This document shows positions 1-8,737 of a stretch of DNA of 64,000 bases, one piece after another (within the stretch, counting starts at the first letter, position 1; every line of letters begins with the position of its first letter). The notes below the pieces were generated by a model that was given only the letters and a program-made list of their open reading frames with translations, had not been told where the DNA came from and ran no database searches. The stretch is from NCBI RefSeq assembly GCF_018130505.1, contig NZ_JAFCKH010000006.1:310001-374000 (forward strand), given 5' to 3'. Position numbers and translations under genes: made by a program. This DNA is from Bradyrhizobium tropiciagri (lineage in GTDB: Bacteria; Pseudomonadota; Alphaproteobacteria; Rhizobiales; Xanthobacteraceae).

Positions 1-514
1 TCGCCGCCCATTCGCGCTGCACGACGGCGACCATCGCGAGCTGCTCATGGGTGATGCCGTGCGTCTTCATGAAGCGCAGCACGGGGATCGGGAACATGCT
101 CGGCGGGCCATAGACGCCGTAGGGCGCCTCGAACTGGCCGTTGAGGCTGTCGGCCGGCGTCGAGCGCGGCAGCTTGCCGATCATCGACTTGCCGCTCTCG
201 GCGTGGGTGATCAGCACGGTCTTGCAGAGGCCGGCCTCGATTGCCGCGGCGGCGTGGCGGACGTGCAGCATGAAGGAGCAGCCGCCGACCGAGGTGCCGT
301 CGACCCAGGTCGGCGTGATGCCGAGATAGTGCGCGATCTGCTGCGGGGTCTCGACCGCGGTGGCGATGCCGTCGATGTCCGACAGCTTCAGCCCGGCATC
401 GGCGATCGCATTCAGCGCCGCATCGGCATGCAGCTGTATCTGCGACATGTTCGGGATGACGCCGAGCTCGGTGGTTTCGGCCGCACCGACGACGGCAACC
501 TGGTTCCTGCGCAT
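1..514 (-). CDS. Thiolase / lipid-transfer-like acetyl-CoA acetyltransferase (3' end outside window)
   Basis: Only the first ~171 residues are present; the gene runs off the left edge. The frame opens at an ATG whose complement is 512-514, giving an N-terminus MRRNQVAVVGAAET typical of SCP-x type thiolases. A segment around residues 70-76 reads GGCSFMLH, carrying the Cys expected at the thiolase nucleophile position. The DUF35 protein ends 4 bp upstream, an arrangement known for non-canonical thiolases that need a DUF35 partner in CoA-thioester (often steroid or acyl-CoA) metabolism. The substrate cannot be inferred. The family call is firm; the reaction (thiolysis, condensation or retro-aldol) is open. 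Confidence 0.85.
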   Translation of the reverse strand, partial: MRRNQVAVVGAAETTELGVIPNMSQIQLHADAALNAIADAGLKLSDIDGIATAVETPQQIAHYLGITPTWVDGTSVGGCSFMLHVRHAAAAIEAGLCKTVLITHAESGKSMIGKLPRSTPADSLNGQFEAPYGVYGPPSMFPIPVLRFMKTHGITHEQLAMVAVVQREWAA

Positions 515-518
515 CGCC

Positions 519-932
519 TTACCCCTTTGCCGGACGGAACACGGGAAGGGTGATCTTGTCGTCGAGCTGCTGGAAGGCGACCTCGAGCTTCATGTCGAGC
601 TCGAGCGCCTCCGGCGTCTGCGGACAATCGATGATGTTGCTCATCATGCGCGGGCCCTCGTCGAGCTCGACCACGGCGATCGCGTAAGGCGGCGTGAAGC
701 CGGGTGCGGCGGGACGATGGTTGATGACGTAGCTGTAGAGCTTGCCCTTGCCGCTGGCCTTGAACACGGAGACCTTGCGCGAGGCGCAGGAAGGGCAGAA
801 CGGCCGCGGCGGGAAATAGACATTGGCGCAGGCATCGCAGCGCTGCAGGCGCAATTCGCCGGCCTTGGCGCCGTCCCAGAAATGCTGGGTTTCCGGTGTC
901 GGTTTTGGTTTCGCGCGCGCGGGCTCGGCCAT
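519..932 (-). CDS. DUF35 OB-fold / zinc-ribbon protein, thiolase partner
   Basis: This 137 aa protein has a rubredoxin-like zinc ribbon with C32-x2-C35 and C46-x2-C49, followed by an OB-fold with the usual GKLYSYVINHR and PPYAIAVVELDEG stretches. DUF35 proteins bind acyl-CoA and act as obligate partners of thiolase-like enzymes. It lies immediately upstream of the thiolase on the same strand with a 4 bp gap, so the two are probably co-transcribed and form a complex. The start is the ATG complementary to 930-932. A 212 bp gap separates it from the divergent importer operon and must hold promoters for both directions. Confidence 0.88.
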   Translation of the reverse strand: MAEPARAKPKPTPETQHFWDGAKAGELRLQRCDACANVYFPPRPFCPSCASRKVSVFKASGKGKLYSYVINHRPAAPGFTPPYAIAVVELDEGPRMMSNIIDCPQTPEALELDMKLEVAFQQLDDKITLPVFRPAKG

Positions 933-1144
933 GTCTGTTCGCTCCTCCCGAAATTGTTACAGTACTGATGCGACATTGGACTAATGGACGTCAACGGTCT
1001 ATCCGCGCCCACGCATGCCGCCTGTGCCCAGCGCATGCCGCATATTCCGTCGCTCGCACAATTGCCGAGCCCGCAATGCTTGTGTCCCTCGGTTGCGGCG
1101 CGTAGAAGGGCCGCGATCCAAGATACCCCGGGAGGAATAATATC

Positions 1145-2392
1145 ATGCTGAGGATGACCGGCGCAGCACTCGCTGCAAGCCTCGCACTCGCGACACATGC
1201 CATGGCTGCGGATGCGCCGTCGGAGATCAAGATCGGCACGCTCTATGCGTCCTCGGGGCGCTACGCCTCGATCTCGATGCCGGTCTACAGCTCGCTGAAA
1301 TTGTGGGTCGAGCAGAAGAATGCCGAGGGCGGCGTCTTCGTGAAGGCGTTCGACAAGAAGATCCCGATCAAGCTTGTATCGTATGACGATCAAAGCAACA
1401 CGGCGACCGCCTCGACGCTCTATAACCAGCTCATCACCCAGGATAAGGTCGACCTGCTGGTCGCCGATTCCGGATCGGTGCTGACCGCGCCCGCGGTTGC
1501 GATCGCGCGCGACCACAAGATGTTCCTGTTCGATCAGACCGGCACCGGCGCGAGCTTCTTCTCCAAGGACAATCCCTACATCGCGCTGATGGCCGACCCG
1601 GTGTCGACCGTGTGGCCGAAGCCGGTGGCCGACTTCATCAGCCATGACGGCCCGGGCCTCGGCATCAAGAAGATCGCGATCCTCTACGCCACCAACGAAT
1701 TCACCGGCACGCAGGCCAACGCGTTCCGCAAATTCGTCAAGGAGTCCGGCGCGCCGATCGAGATCGTCTACGACCAGGGCGTCCCGACCGAGACCACCAA
1801 CTACAACGTGATCATCAACAACATCAGCAAGACCAATCCTGACGCGGTGATCCATTTCGGCTATGCGCCGAACGACATCGCCTTCCTGCGCAACGTCCAG
1901 GACGTCGGCACCAACTTCAAGATGCTGTTCGCGATCTATGCCGGTCTCGAGACCGAGTTGTTGGAGAAGAACGTCGGCGCCAAGGGCCTCGAGCACATCT
2001 GGACCTACGTGCCGCCGTCCGAGCTGGATTATCCCGTCAATTTCGGGATGAACATGAAGGATTTCCGCGCTGCCTGGCAGAAGAAGTACAACGACGGCAA
2101 GATGGAATTCGGCTTCAACGCGGTGGCCGGCTACACCACCGCTCTGGTGATCGAGAAGACGCTGTCGGTTGCGACCAGCCTCGACCAGATGGAGCTGCGC
2201 AAGGCGGTGTTCTCGCTCAGCGGTCAGCTCAAGACGCTCGATGGCACCTTCGCGCTGGACGAGACGGGCGGCCAGATCGGCGAGCTGACGCCGCTCGGCC
2301 AGCTCACGCTCGACGAGCACGATCACATCAAGTTCGTCTCGATCTATCCGCATGAGACCGCCACCGGCAAGCCGGTCTATCCGGCGCCGTGA
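1145..2392 (+). CDS. Liv-type ABC importer, periplasmic substrate-binding protein
   Basis: This 415 aa protein starts with a Sec signal peptide (hydrophobic core 6-18, likely cleavage after A19-M20-A21). The mature part is a Peripla_BP_6 / type I binding fold, beginning EIKIGTLYASSG and containing WVEQKNAEGG. The ATG is preceded by a good ribosome binding site, GGAGGAAT. It is first in an operon with two permeases and two ATPases, then an AtuA-family pair, an amidase and a DUF2848 protein. The cargo is therefore probably an amide or carboxylic acid handled by those enzymes rather than leucine, but this is inferred from context only. Confidence 0.9.
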   Translation: MLRMTGAALAASLALATHAMAADAPSEIKIGTLYASSGRYASISMPVYSSLKLWVEQKNAEGGVFVKAFDKKIPIKLVSYDDQSNTATASTLYNQLITQDKVDLLVADSGSVLTAPAVAIARDHKMFLFDQTGTGASFFSKDNPYIALMADPVSTVWPKPVADFISHDGPGLGIKKIAILYATNEFTGTQANAFRKFVKESGAPIEIVYDQGVPTETTNYNVIINNISKTNPDAVIHFGYAPNDIAFLRNVQDVGTNFKMLFAIYAGLETELLEKNVGAKGLEHIWTYVPPSELDYPVNFGMNMKDFRAAWQKKYNDGKMEFGFNAVAGYTTALVIEKTLSVATSLDQMELRKAVFSLSGQLKTLDGTFALDETGGQIGELTPLGQLTLDEHDHIKFVSIYPHETATGKPVYPAP

Positions 2393-2435
2393 TGCGTTCT
2401 GGCGGCAAGTATGAAGCTCGGCGGCGGGCGATAGC

Positions 2436-3359
2436 ATGATCTATGCGCTCGTTGCCGGCGTGCTGTTCGGGCTGTATTTCAGCCTGGTCGGTATCGGTCT
2501 CAATCTCGTGTTCGGCGTCATGCGCATCGTCAATCTTGCGCATGGCGACATGCTGATGCTCGGCGCCTTCATCGCGCTCGGCGTGGTCGGCATCGCCGGC
2601 GTCGATCCGCTGTTCGCGGTGCCGCTGGCCTTCGTGGTCTTCGTGCTCGCAGGCCTGTTGCTGTACTGGGTGCTGGTGCCGCGGCTGCAGGGCTCGGCCA
2701 ATCCGGAGATGCTGTCGATCATCCTGTTCTTCGGCCTGTCGCAGGTGATCGAGGCCGTCACCACGATCTTCGCCGGGACCAGCGAGCGTTCGATCCAGAG
2801 CCGGCTGCTCGGCAGCGTGTTCACGACGATCAAAGTCAAGTGGTTCGGCAGCAAGGCCGGCAGGGCAGGGCCGATCGAGATCTTCGGCCAAAGCTTTCCT
2901 GCACCCTGGGTGATCGCGGCCGTCACCAGCCTGATCGTGATCGCGCTGGTCTACCTCTATCTCTATCACACCCGGCTCGGCACGCTGACGCGCGCGGTGA
3001 TGTCTCGGCGCGACGAGGCGCTGGCGACCGGCATCGACGTCGACCGTGTCTCCGCCGCGGCGTTCGGCATCGGGCTCGGCATCGCGGCGGTCGCCGGCGT
3101 GTTCGCCCCGTTCATGTTCGGCTCGATCACGCCCGCCTTTGGCGCGGACGCCACGGTGACGTCGTTCGCGATCGTGGTGCTCGGCTCGCTCGGCAATCCG
3201 CTCGGCACCGCGCTCGGCGGCATCGTCTATGGCCTCTGCTACATGCTGGTGCAGACCTATCTCAGTTCCTGGGCTGATCTCTTGCCTTATGTGTTGTTGA
3301 TCGTGATCCTGTTGTTGCGCCCGAGCGGCCTGCTCGGAAGGCGGGTGCGCGTTGCCTAG
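2436..3359 (+). CDS. Liv-type ABC importer, inner-membrane permease (LivH-like)
   Basis: A 307 aa hydrophobic protein with about eight membrane segments and the BPD_transp_2 fold. It carries the LivH hallmark segment GIGLNLVFGVMRIVNLAHGD near residue 22. It is predicted to form a heterodimeric channel with the next gene product. It starts 43 bp after the binding-protein stop and overlaps the next gene by 8 bp, indicating translational coupling. Length is normal for the family. Confidence 0.9.
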   Translation: MIYALVAGVLFGLYFSLVGIGLNLVFGVMRIVNLAHGDMLMLGAFIALGVVGIAGVDPLFAVPLAFVVFVLAGLLLYWVLVPRLQGSANPEMLSIILFFGLSQVIEAVTTIFAGTSERSIQSRLLGSVFTTIKVKWFGSKAGRAGPIEIFGQSFPAPWVIAAVTSLIVIALVYLYLYHTRLGTLTRAVMSRRDEALATGIDVDRVSAAAFGIGLGIAAVAGVFAPFMFGSITPAFGADATVTSFAIVVLGSLGNPLGTALGGIVYGLCYMLVQTYLSSWADLLPYVLLIVILLLRPSGLLGRRVRVA

Positions 3360-4275
3360 TGCTGCATCCAAACACCTGCTGTTCATCCTGGCGCCGCTGG
3401 TCGTGGTGTTTGCACTGCTGCCCGGCGTCTATCAAAACCATCTCCTGCTGTTCAACTTCGTGATCTTCCTGATCCTCGCGCAGGGCGTGAACATCATCTA
3501 CGGGTTCACCGGCTATCTGCCGTTCGGCTATGTCGGCTTCTTCGGCGCCGGCGCCTACGGCTTCGCCATCATGGTGATGCACCTGCAGTGGCCTGCGGTG
3601 CTCGCCGTGCTGGTCGGCGGCGTGGTCGCGGTGCTGCTCGGGCTGTTGCTGACGCCGCTGCTGCGGCTGTCGGGGGCGTATTTTGCGATCGCCAATCTCG
3701 CGGCCTCGCTCGCGGTGCTGCATTTCGTCGCCAACCCGGCGCTGGAGGGCATCACCAAGGGGCCCTACGGCGTGTCGCTGACCGGCACGTTCAACCCGAC
3801 CCACGCCTATTATGCCGCCGTCGTGGTGATGGGGCTGACCGTCGGCGCCGTGGTTTATCTCAAGAACTCCGCCTTCGGCCTTGCGCTGCAGGCAGTGCGC
3901 GAGGACGCGGTCTCGGCCTCGATGGCCGGCGTCAATATCGTCAAGATGCGGGTGATCGCCTGGCTCGCTTCGGCGCTGATCGCCGGCCTCGCCGGCGGTA
4001 TCTACGCCTGGTACGTCTCGGTGTTCTACCCCGACAACGTGTTCTCCGGCGAGTTCAGCATCTTTGCGATCGTGTTCGCGCTGTTCGGCGGCGTTGCCAC
4101 CATCACCGGGCCGATCGTCGGCGTGATCATCCTCTACGGCATCTACAATCTGATCGGCTTCACCACACCGCAATATTTCCAGCTGATCTATGGCCTGCTG
4201 ATCATGGGCCTCGTGCTGTTCCTGCCCGCAGGGCTCGTCTCGCTTGCAACGCGCAGGGGGTGGAATGTCCCCTGA
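3352..4275 (+). CDS. Liv-type ABC importer, inner-membrane permease (LivM-like)
   Basis: A 307 aa polytopic protein with the LivM signature INIIYGFTGYLPFGYVGFFG (first residue approximate) near residue 45, and the late cytoplasmic loop AVREDAVSASMAGVNIVKMR that contacts the ATPases. The start is a TTG at 3352 that overlaps the stop of the upstream permease; no better ATG is available upstream of the first membrane segment. The downstream ATPase starts before this gene stops. It is a normal-length permease partner of the preceding gene. Confidence 0.88.
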   Translation: MPSAASKHLLFILAPLVVVFALLPGVYQNHLLLFNFVIFLILAQGVNIIYGFTGYLPFGYVGFFGAGAYGFAIMVMHLQWPAVLAVLVGGVVAVLLGLLLTPLLRLSGAYFAIANLAASLAVLHFVANPALEGITKGPYGVSLTGTFNPTHAYYAAVVVMGLTVGAVVYLKNSAFGLALQAVREDAVSASMAGVNIVKMRVIAWLASALIAGLAGGIYAWYVSVFYPDNVFSGEFSIFAIVFALFGGVATITGPIVGVIILYGIYNLIGFTTPQYFQLIYGLLIMGLVLFLPAGLVSLATRRGWNVP

Positions 4276-4996
4276 GCAAACCCCGATCCTCAAGGTCTCC
4301 AGGCTGGTCAAGCGCTTCGGCGGCTTCCATGCGCTCGACGGCCTGAGTTTCCATGTCACCCCGGGCGAGATTCTCGGCCTGGTCGGCCCGAACGGCTCCG
4401 GCAAGACCACGGCGATCAATGTTATCTCCGGCCTCTATGCGCCCGATGGCGGTGAGGTCACCTTCGACGGCGCCTCCGCCGGCGGGGCCGCATCCCACAG
4501 ACTGGTTCACCGCGGCATCAACCGCACCTTTCAGGTGCCAAAGCCGTTCCTGTCGCTGACCGTGCGCCAGAACATCCAGGTCGCGCTGGCCTATGGCGGC
4601 GCCACGGCTACGCCGCCGTCGATTGCCGAACTGCTCGACGAATACCGGCTGAAGGAGGTCGCCGATCGCCCGGCGGCCGACCTCAACAGCGCGCAGCAGA
4701 AGATGCTCGATCTCACCCGCGCGCTCGCCACGCGGCCGCGGCTGTTGCTGCTCGATGAACTCGCCGCCGGCCTCAACCCGGCCGAGCTCGACTGGATCGC
4801 CGGCCGGATCAAGGCGCTGGCCTCGACCGGCATGGCGATCATCGTGGTCGAGCATCTGATGGGCTTCATCGAGCAGATCACCGACCGCGTCATCGTGCTC
4901 AACGCCGGCAAGGAAATCTTCGAAGGCACGCTGGCGACCGCGGTGCGCGAGCCGCAGGTGATCGAGGTGTTTCTGGGAGGCGAGCATGCCCACTGA
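4265..4996 (+). CDS. Liv-type ABC importer, ATP-binding protein (LivG-like)
   Basis: A 243 aa ATPase with Walker A GPNGSGKTT, a Q-loop region, and a degenerate signature (NSAQQKMLDLTRAL) in place of LSGGQ. It has Walker B LLLLDELAAGL, with Glu replaced at the usual DEP position by DEL, and the switch His in VVEHLM. The ATG at 4265 follows an AGGGGG-rich ribosome site; an in-frame TTG at 4244 is less likely. It overlaps the permease by 11 bp and the next ATPase by 11 bp. It powers uptake together with the LivF-like partner. Confidence 0.88.
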   Translation: MSPEQTPILKVSRLVKRFGGFHALDGLSFHVTPGEILGLVGPNGSGKTTAINVISGLYAPDGGEVTFDGASAGGAASHRLVHRGINRTFQVPKPFLSLTVRQNIQVALAYGGATATPPSIAELLDEYRLKEVADRPAADLNSAQQKMLDLTRALATRPRLLLLDELAAGLNPAELDWIAGRIKALASTGMAIIVVEHLMGFIEQITDRVIVLNAGKEIFEGTLATAVREPQVIEVFLGGEHAH

Positions 4997-5705
4997 TACG
5001 GCACCGCTTCTCGACGCCCGGGGCGTCGACGCCGGCTACGGCACCATGCAGGTGTTGTGGGGCGTCGACCTCGACGTCCGCGCCGGGGAGACCGTGCTGC
5101 TGCTCGGCGCCAACGGCGCCGGCAAGACCACCTTCCTGAAGTCGCTGGTCGGCCTGATCGATGCGCGCAGCGGAAAGATCAGGCTCGGCGGCGACGACAT
5201 CACCAAAATGCGCTCGTCGGACCGGATGAAGCGCGGCATGACCTACATGTCGGAGCTGGCGGTGTTTCCCGATCTGTCGATCGAGGAGAACATCCGCGTT
5301 GGCGCGCAGGCGCTGGGCCATGCCAATCCGAGCGCGCGCGTCGACGAACTCTATGGTTTGTTTCCGGTGCTGCGCGACAAGCGCCGCGATCCGGCCTCAA
5401 GTCTGTCCGGCGGCCAGCGCAAGATGCTCGGCATCGCCAAGGCGCTGTCGGCGGAGCCGAAGCTGCTGGTGATGGACGAGCCCTCGGCCGGACTGTCGCC
5501 GCTGTTCGTCAAGGAGGTGCTTCGCGCCCTGTCGAGCCTGCAGGGCCGCGGCCTTTCGCTGCTGATCGCCGAGCAAAATATCGGTTTCCTTGAGATCGCT
5601 ACCCGCGTATTCGTGCTGGAGGGCGGCCGCATCCGCTTCTCCGGCACGGTTGCCGAGATGAGCGGCAATGAAGAGCTGCACCGCGCCTATTTCGGACTGA
5701 AGTGA
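4986..5705 (+). CDS. Liv-type ABC importer, ATP-binding protein (LivF-like)
   Basis: A 239 aa ATPase with Walker A GANGAGKTT, a canonical LSGGQRKMLGIAKAL signature and Walker B LLVMDEPSAGLSP. LivF-type proteins pair with LivG-type ATPases. The ATG is preceded by GGGAGGCGAGC inside the upstream gene. Its TGA overlaps the ATG of the AtuA-family gene by one base, which ties transport and catabolism into one coupled operon. Confidence 0.9.
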   Translation: MPTDTAPLLDARGVDAGYGTMQVLWGVDLDVRAGETVLLLGANGAGKTTFLKSLVGLIDARSGKIRLGGDDITKMRSSDRMKRGMTYMSELAVFPDLSIEENIRVGAQALGHANPSARVDELYGLFPVLRDKRRDPASSLSGGQRKMLGIAKALSAEPKLLVMDEPSAGLSPLFVKEVLRALSSLQGRGLSLLIAEQNIGFLEIATRVFVLEGGRIRFSGTVAEMSGNEELHRAYFGLK

Positions 5706-7045
5706 TGCGGACGATCAGGATCGGATCTGGCGCAGGCTATTCGGGCGACCGGATCGAGCCTGCGGTCGAACTCGCCGAAAAGGGCGGGATCGACTATCTC
5801 GTGTTCGAGTGCCTCGGTGAGCGCACGGTGGCGCTGGCGCAGCAGGCCCGGATGAAGAATCCGGAGAGCGGCTACGACCCGCTGCTCGAGGAGCGGATGC
5901 GCGCCGTGCTGCCGCTCTGCGCGAGCAAAGGCATCAAGATCGTCACCAACATGGGTGCGGCTAATCCGGAGGCCGCGGCGCGCAAGACGGCCGAGATCGC
6001 AAAGTCGCTCGGGCTTTCGTCGCTGAGGATCGCTGCGGTGGTGGGCGACGACGTGCTCGATGCCTGCAAGGCCGGCGATCTCTCGATCATGGAGTTCGAC
6101 AGCTCGATCAAGCAGCTCGGCAACCGGCTGTTATCGGCCAATGCCTATCTCGGCGCCGAGCCGATGGCGGACGCGCTTAAAGCCGGCGCCGATGTCGTGA
6201 TCACCGGGCGGGCCTCCGATCCGGCGTTGTTCCTGGCGCCGATGATCCATGCGTTCGGCTGGCGGATGGACGACTGGAATCTGTTGGGGCAGGGCACCGT
6301 CGCCGGGCATTTGCTGGAATGCGCGGGCCAGATCACAGGCGGCTATTTCGCAGATCCTGGCTACAAGGATATCGCCGGTCTTGCGCGGCTCGGCTTCCCG
6401 ATCGGCGAGGTCGGGGAAGACGGCTCGCTGGTCGTGACCAAGGTGGCCGGTAGCGGCGGTGCGGTGACCGCGCAGACTTGCAAGGAGCAATTGCTCTATG
6501 AGGTCCATGATCCGGCCAGGTACCTCCAGCCCGACGTGGTTGCGGATTTCTCCGACGTCACCGTCGAGGAGATCGGTCCGGACCGGGTGCGCGTCAGCGG
6601 CGGCCGCGGCACGCAGCGCACGGATACGCTGAAGGTCTCCGTCGGTTACGTCGACAGCTATATCGGCGAGGGCCAGATTTCCTACGCCGGCCCGGGCGCC
6701 TTGACGCGGGGCCGGCTGGCGCTCGAGATCGTCCGCGAGCGGCTGAAGCTGACCGGCGTCGCCACCAGCGAGTTGCGGTTCGACCTGATCGGCGTCGATG
6801 CCTTGCACGGTCCCGAGGTCTCGGCCCACGCAAGCGAACCCTACGAAGTGCGCGTGCGCGTCACCGGCCGCACCGACAGTCTCCGCGAGGCGGTTCGCAT
6901 CGGCAACGAGGTCGAGACGCTCTACACCAACGGTCCGGCGGCCGGTGGCGGCGCCTGGAAATCGGCGCGCGATGTCGTCGCGGTCGCCTCGGTGCTGCTG
7001 CCGCGCGCGCTGGCGAAGCCGCAGATCCGCTTCGTGGGAGGGTGA
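5705..7045 (+). CDS. AtuA-family (DUF1446) acyl-CoA/terpene-utilisation-like protein
   Basis: A 446 aa protein matching the DUF1446/AtuA family, seen in the N-terminal RIGSGAGYSGDRIEPAVELAE and the later VVITGRASDPALFLAP and GPAAGGGAWKS stretches. AtuA was named for acyclic terpene utilisation in Pseudomonas, but most members sit in unrelated catabolic loci and have no defined reaction. The ATG at 5705 shares a base with the LivF stop; a GTG at 5702 would add one residue. Here it follows an importer and precedes its small C-terminal-type partner, so it probably acts on the imported compound or its CoA ester. Confidence 0.82.
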   Translation: MRTIRIGSGAGYSGDRIEPAVELAEKGGIDYLVFECLGERTVALAQQARMKNPESGYDPLLEERMRAVLPLCASKGIKIVTNMGAANPEAAARKTAEIAKSLGLSSLRIAAVVGDDVLDACKAGDLSIMEFDSSIKQLGNRLLSANAYLGAEPMADALKAGADVVITGRASDPALFLAPMIHAFGWRMDDWNLLGQGTVAGHLLECAGQITGGYFADPGYKDIAGLARLGFPIGEVGEDGSLVVTKVAGSGGAVTAQTCKEQLLYEVHDPARYLQPDVVADFSDVTVEEIGPDRVRVSGGRGTQRTDTLKVSVGYVDSYIGEGQISYAGPGALTRGRLALEIVRERLKLTGVATSELRFDLIGVDALHGPEVSAHASEPYEVRVRVTGRTDSLREAVRIGNEVETLYTNGPAAGGGAWKSARDVVAVASVLLPRALAKPQIRFVGG

Positions 7046-7046
7046 T

Positions 7047-7373
7047 GTGAAGCTGCGCGAGATCGCCCACTCCCGCACCGGCGACAAGGGCAACACGTCG
7101 AATATCTCGGTGATCGCCTATGACGCGCGGCACTACCCGCTGCTGGTCGCGCAGGTCACCAGCGACCGGGTCAAGGCGCATTTTGCCGGCGTCGTCGAGG
7201 GCGACGTCACCCGCTACGAGCTGCCGAAAATCGCGGCGCTCAACTTCGTGATGACCGGAACGCTCGGCGGCGGGGTGACGCGGTCACTGGCGCTCGATGC
7301 GCACGGCAAATCGCTGAGTTCGGCGCTGCTCGATCTGGAAATCGACGACGATCCGGGCCACAATCGGCCGTAA
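7047..7373 (+). CDS. AtuA C-terminal-type small protein
   Basis: A 108 aa protein starting at GTG 7047, one base after the AtuA stop. Its opening, KLREIAHSRTGDKGNTSNIS, is the characteristic C-terminal domain that in some organisms is fused to AtuA, so the two proteins likely form one functional unit split over two genes. No catalytic residues can be named. The amidase gene follows 17 bp downstream. Confidence 0.82.
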   Translation: MKLREIAHSRTGDKGNTSNISVIAYDARHYPLLVAQVTSDRVKAHFAGVVEGDVTRYELPKIAALNFVMTGTLGGGVTRSLALDAHGKSLSSALLDLEIDDDPGHNRP

Positions 7374-7390
7374 GCCACCAAGTGAGACCC

Positions 7391-8737
7391 ATGCCGAACA
7401 AGACACTCGCCTCCCTTGCCGCCGACCTCGCCAGCGGCGCAACCACCGCCCGCAAGCTCGTCGAACAGTGCATCGCCAGGATCGCCGATCCCGCCGGCGA
7501 GGGCCAGCGCACCTTCATCCATGTCGACAAGGAGGCTGCGCTCGAGGCCGCCGACGCGATGGACCGGCTGCGCAAGGCAGGCGCCGCGCCGTCGCCGTTT
7601 GCCGGCATCCCGGTCTCGATCAAGGACCTGTTCGACATCAAGGGGCAGGTAACGCGCGCCGGCTCCCGGGCGCTGGAGGATTCCGCAACCGCAGAGGCCG
7701 ATGCGCCGGTCGTGGCGCGGCTCAAGCGTGCCGGCTTCGTCGTGATCGGCCGCACCAACATGACCGAGTTCGCGTTTTCCGGCATCGGCATCAATCCGCA
7801 TTACGGTACGCCGAAGAGCGCCTGGAACCGGAGCGTTGGTCACGTGCCTGGCGGCTCGTCCTCTGGCGCCGCGGTCTCGATCGCCGACGGCATGGCCTTT
7901 GGTGCGCTCGGCACCGACACCGGCGGCTCCTGCCGCATTCCCGCGGCGTTCAACGGCATCGTCGGCTACAAGCCGACGCAGCGCCGGATCCCGCTCGACG
8001 GCGGCGTGCCGCTGTCGTTCACACTGGACAGCTATGGGCCGCTGGCCAATTCGGTGGCCTGCTGCGCCGCGCTCGACGCCGTGCTTGCCGACGAGCCGGT
8101 GCGCGCGCTGACGCCGCGGCCGGTCAAGGGCATGCGTCTCGCGCTGCCGACCACCGTCGTGCTCGACGATCTCGATGACGCGGTGGCCAAGACGTTCGAG
8201 CGCGCGCTGGCATCGCTGTCGCGCGCCGGCGCCCTGATCGAGCGCATCGAGGTGCCGGAACTGCTTGACGTCGGCGTGATGAACGCCAAGGGCGGCTTTG
8301 CCGCAGCCGAGAGCTATGCCTGGCATCGCTTCCTGCTCGCCAGCAAGGGCGACATCTACGATCCGCGCGTCTCGTCACGCATCCAGCGCGGCGAGGGCTT
8401 TCTTGCCGCCGACTACATCGACCTGCTCAACGCGCGCCGCTCCTTCATCGCGCGCACCGAGCAGCGCATCGCGCCCTATGATGCGCTGGTACTGCCGACC
8501 ACGGCGAACCTGCCGCCCAGCATTGCCGAACTCGCCGACGACAAGGCGTTCACGGTGCAGAACCTGCGCGCGCTGCGCAACTGCACCCTGATCAACGTGC
8601 TCGACGGCTGCGCCATCTCGCTGCCCGCGCATCACGAGGGCGAAGCACCGGTCGGCCTGATGCTCGCCGCCGCCGGCGGTTCGGATCGCCGCATCTTCGA
8701 GCTTGCGGCCGGAATGGAGACCGTCATCCGTGTTTGA
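7391..8737 (+). CDS. Amidase-signature family amidohydrolase
   Basis: A 448 aa amidase-signature enzyme. The Ser-cisSer-Lys triad is visible: Lys in GIPVSIKDLFDI (near residue 79), the cis-Ser and nucleophilic Ser in PGGSSSGAAVSIADG and DTGGSCRIPAAF. These enzymes hydrolyse linear amides. The ATG at 7391 is preferred over a GTG at 7382 on spacing. The 3' end overlaps the DUF2848 gene by 8 bp. Its position in a Liv-importer/AtuA operon suggests that the imported substrate or an intermediate carries an amide bond; the exact substrate is unknown. Confidence 0.9.
   Translation: MPNKTLASLAADLASGATTARKLVEQCIARIADPAGEGQRTFIHVDKEAALEAADAMDRLRKAGAAPSPFAGIPVSIKDLFDIKGQVTRAGSRALEDSATAEADAPVVARLKRAGFVVIGRTNMTEFAFSGIGINPHYGTPKSAWNRSVGHVPGGSSSGAAVSIADGMAFGALGTDTGGSCRIPAAFNGIVGYKPTQRRIPLDGGVPLSFTLDSYGPLANSVACCAALDAVLADEPVRALTPRPVKGMRLALPTTVVLDDLDDAVAKTFERALASLSRAGALIERIEVPELLDVGVMNAKGGFAAAESYAWHRFLLASKGDIYDPRVSSRIQRGEGFLAADYIDLLNARRSFIARTEQRIAPYDALVLPTTANLPPSIAELADDKAFTVQNLRALRNCTLINVLDGCAISLPAHHEGEAPVGLMLAAAGGSDRRIFELAAGMETVIRV

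Noticed and set aside
644-2437. A 597-codon open frame antisense to the first binding-protein gene
   Set aside because: It spans two real genes and an intergenic promoter region and has no protein-like motif.
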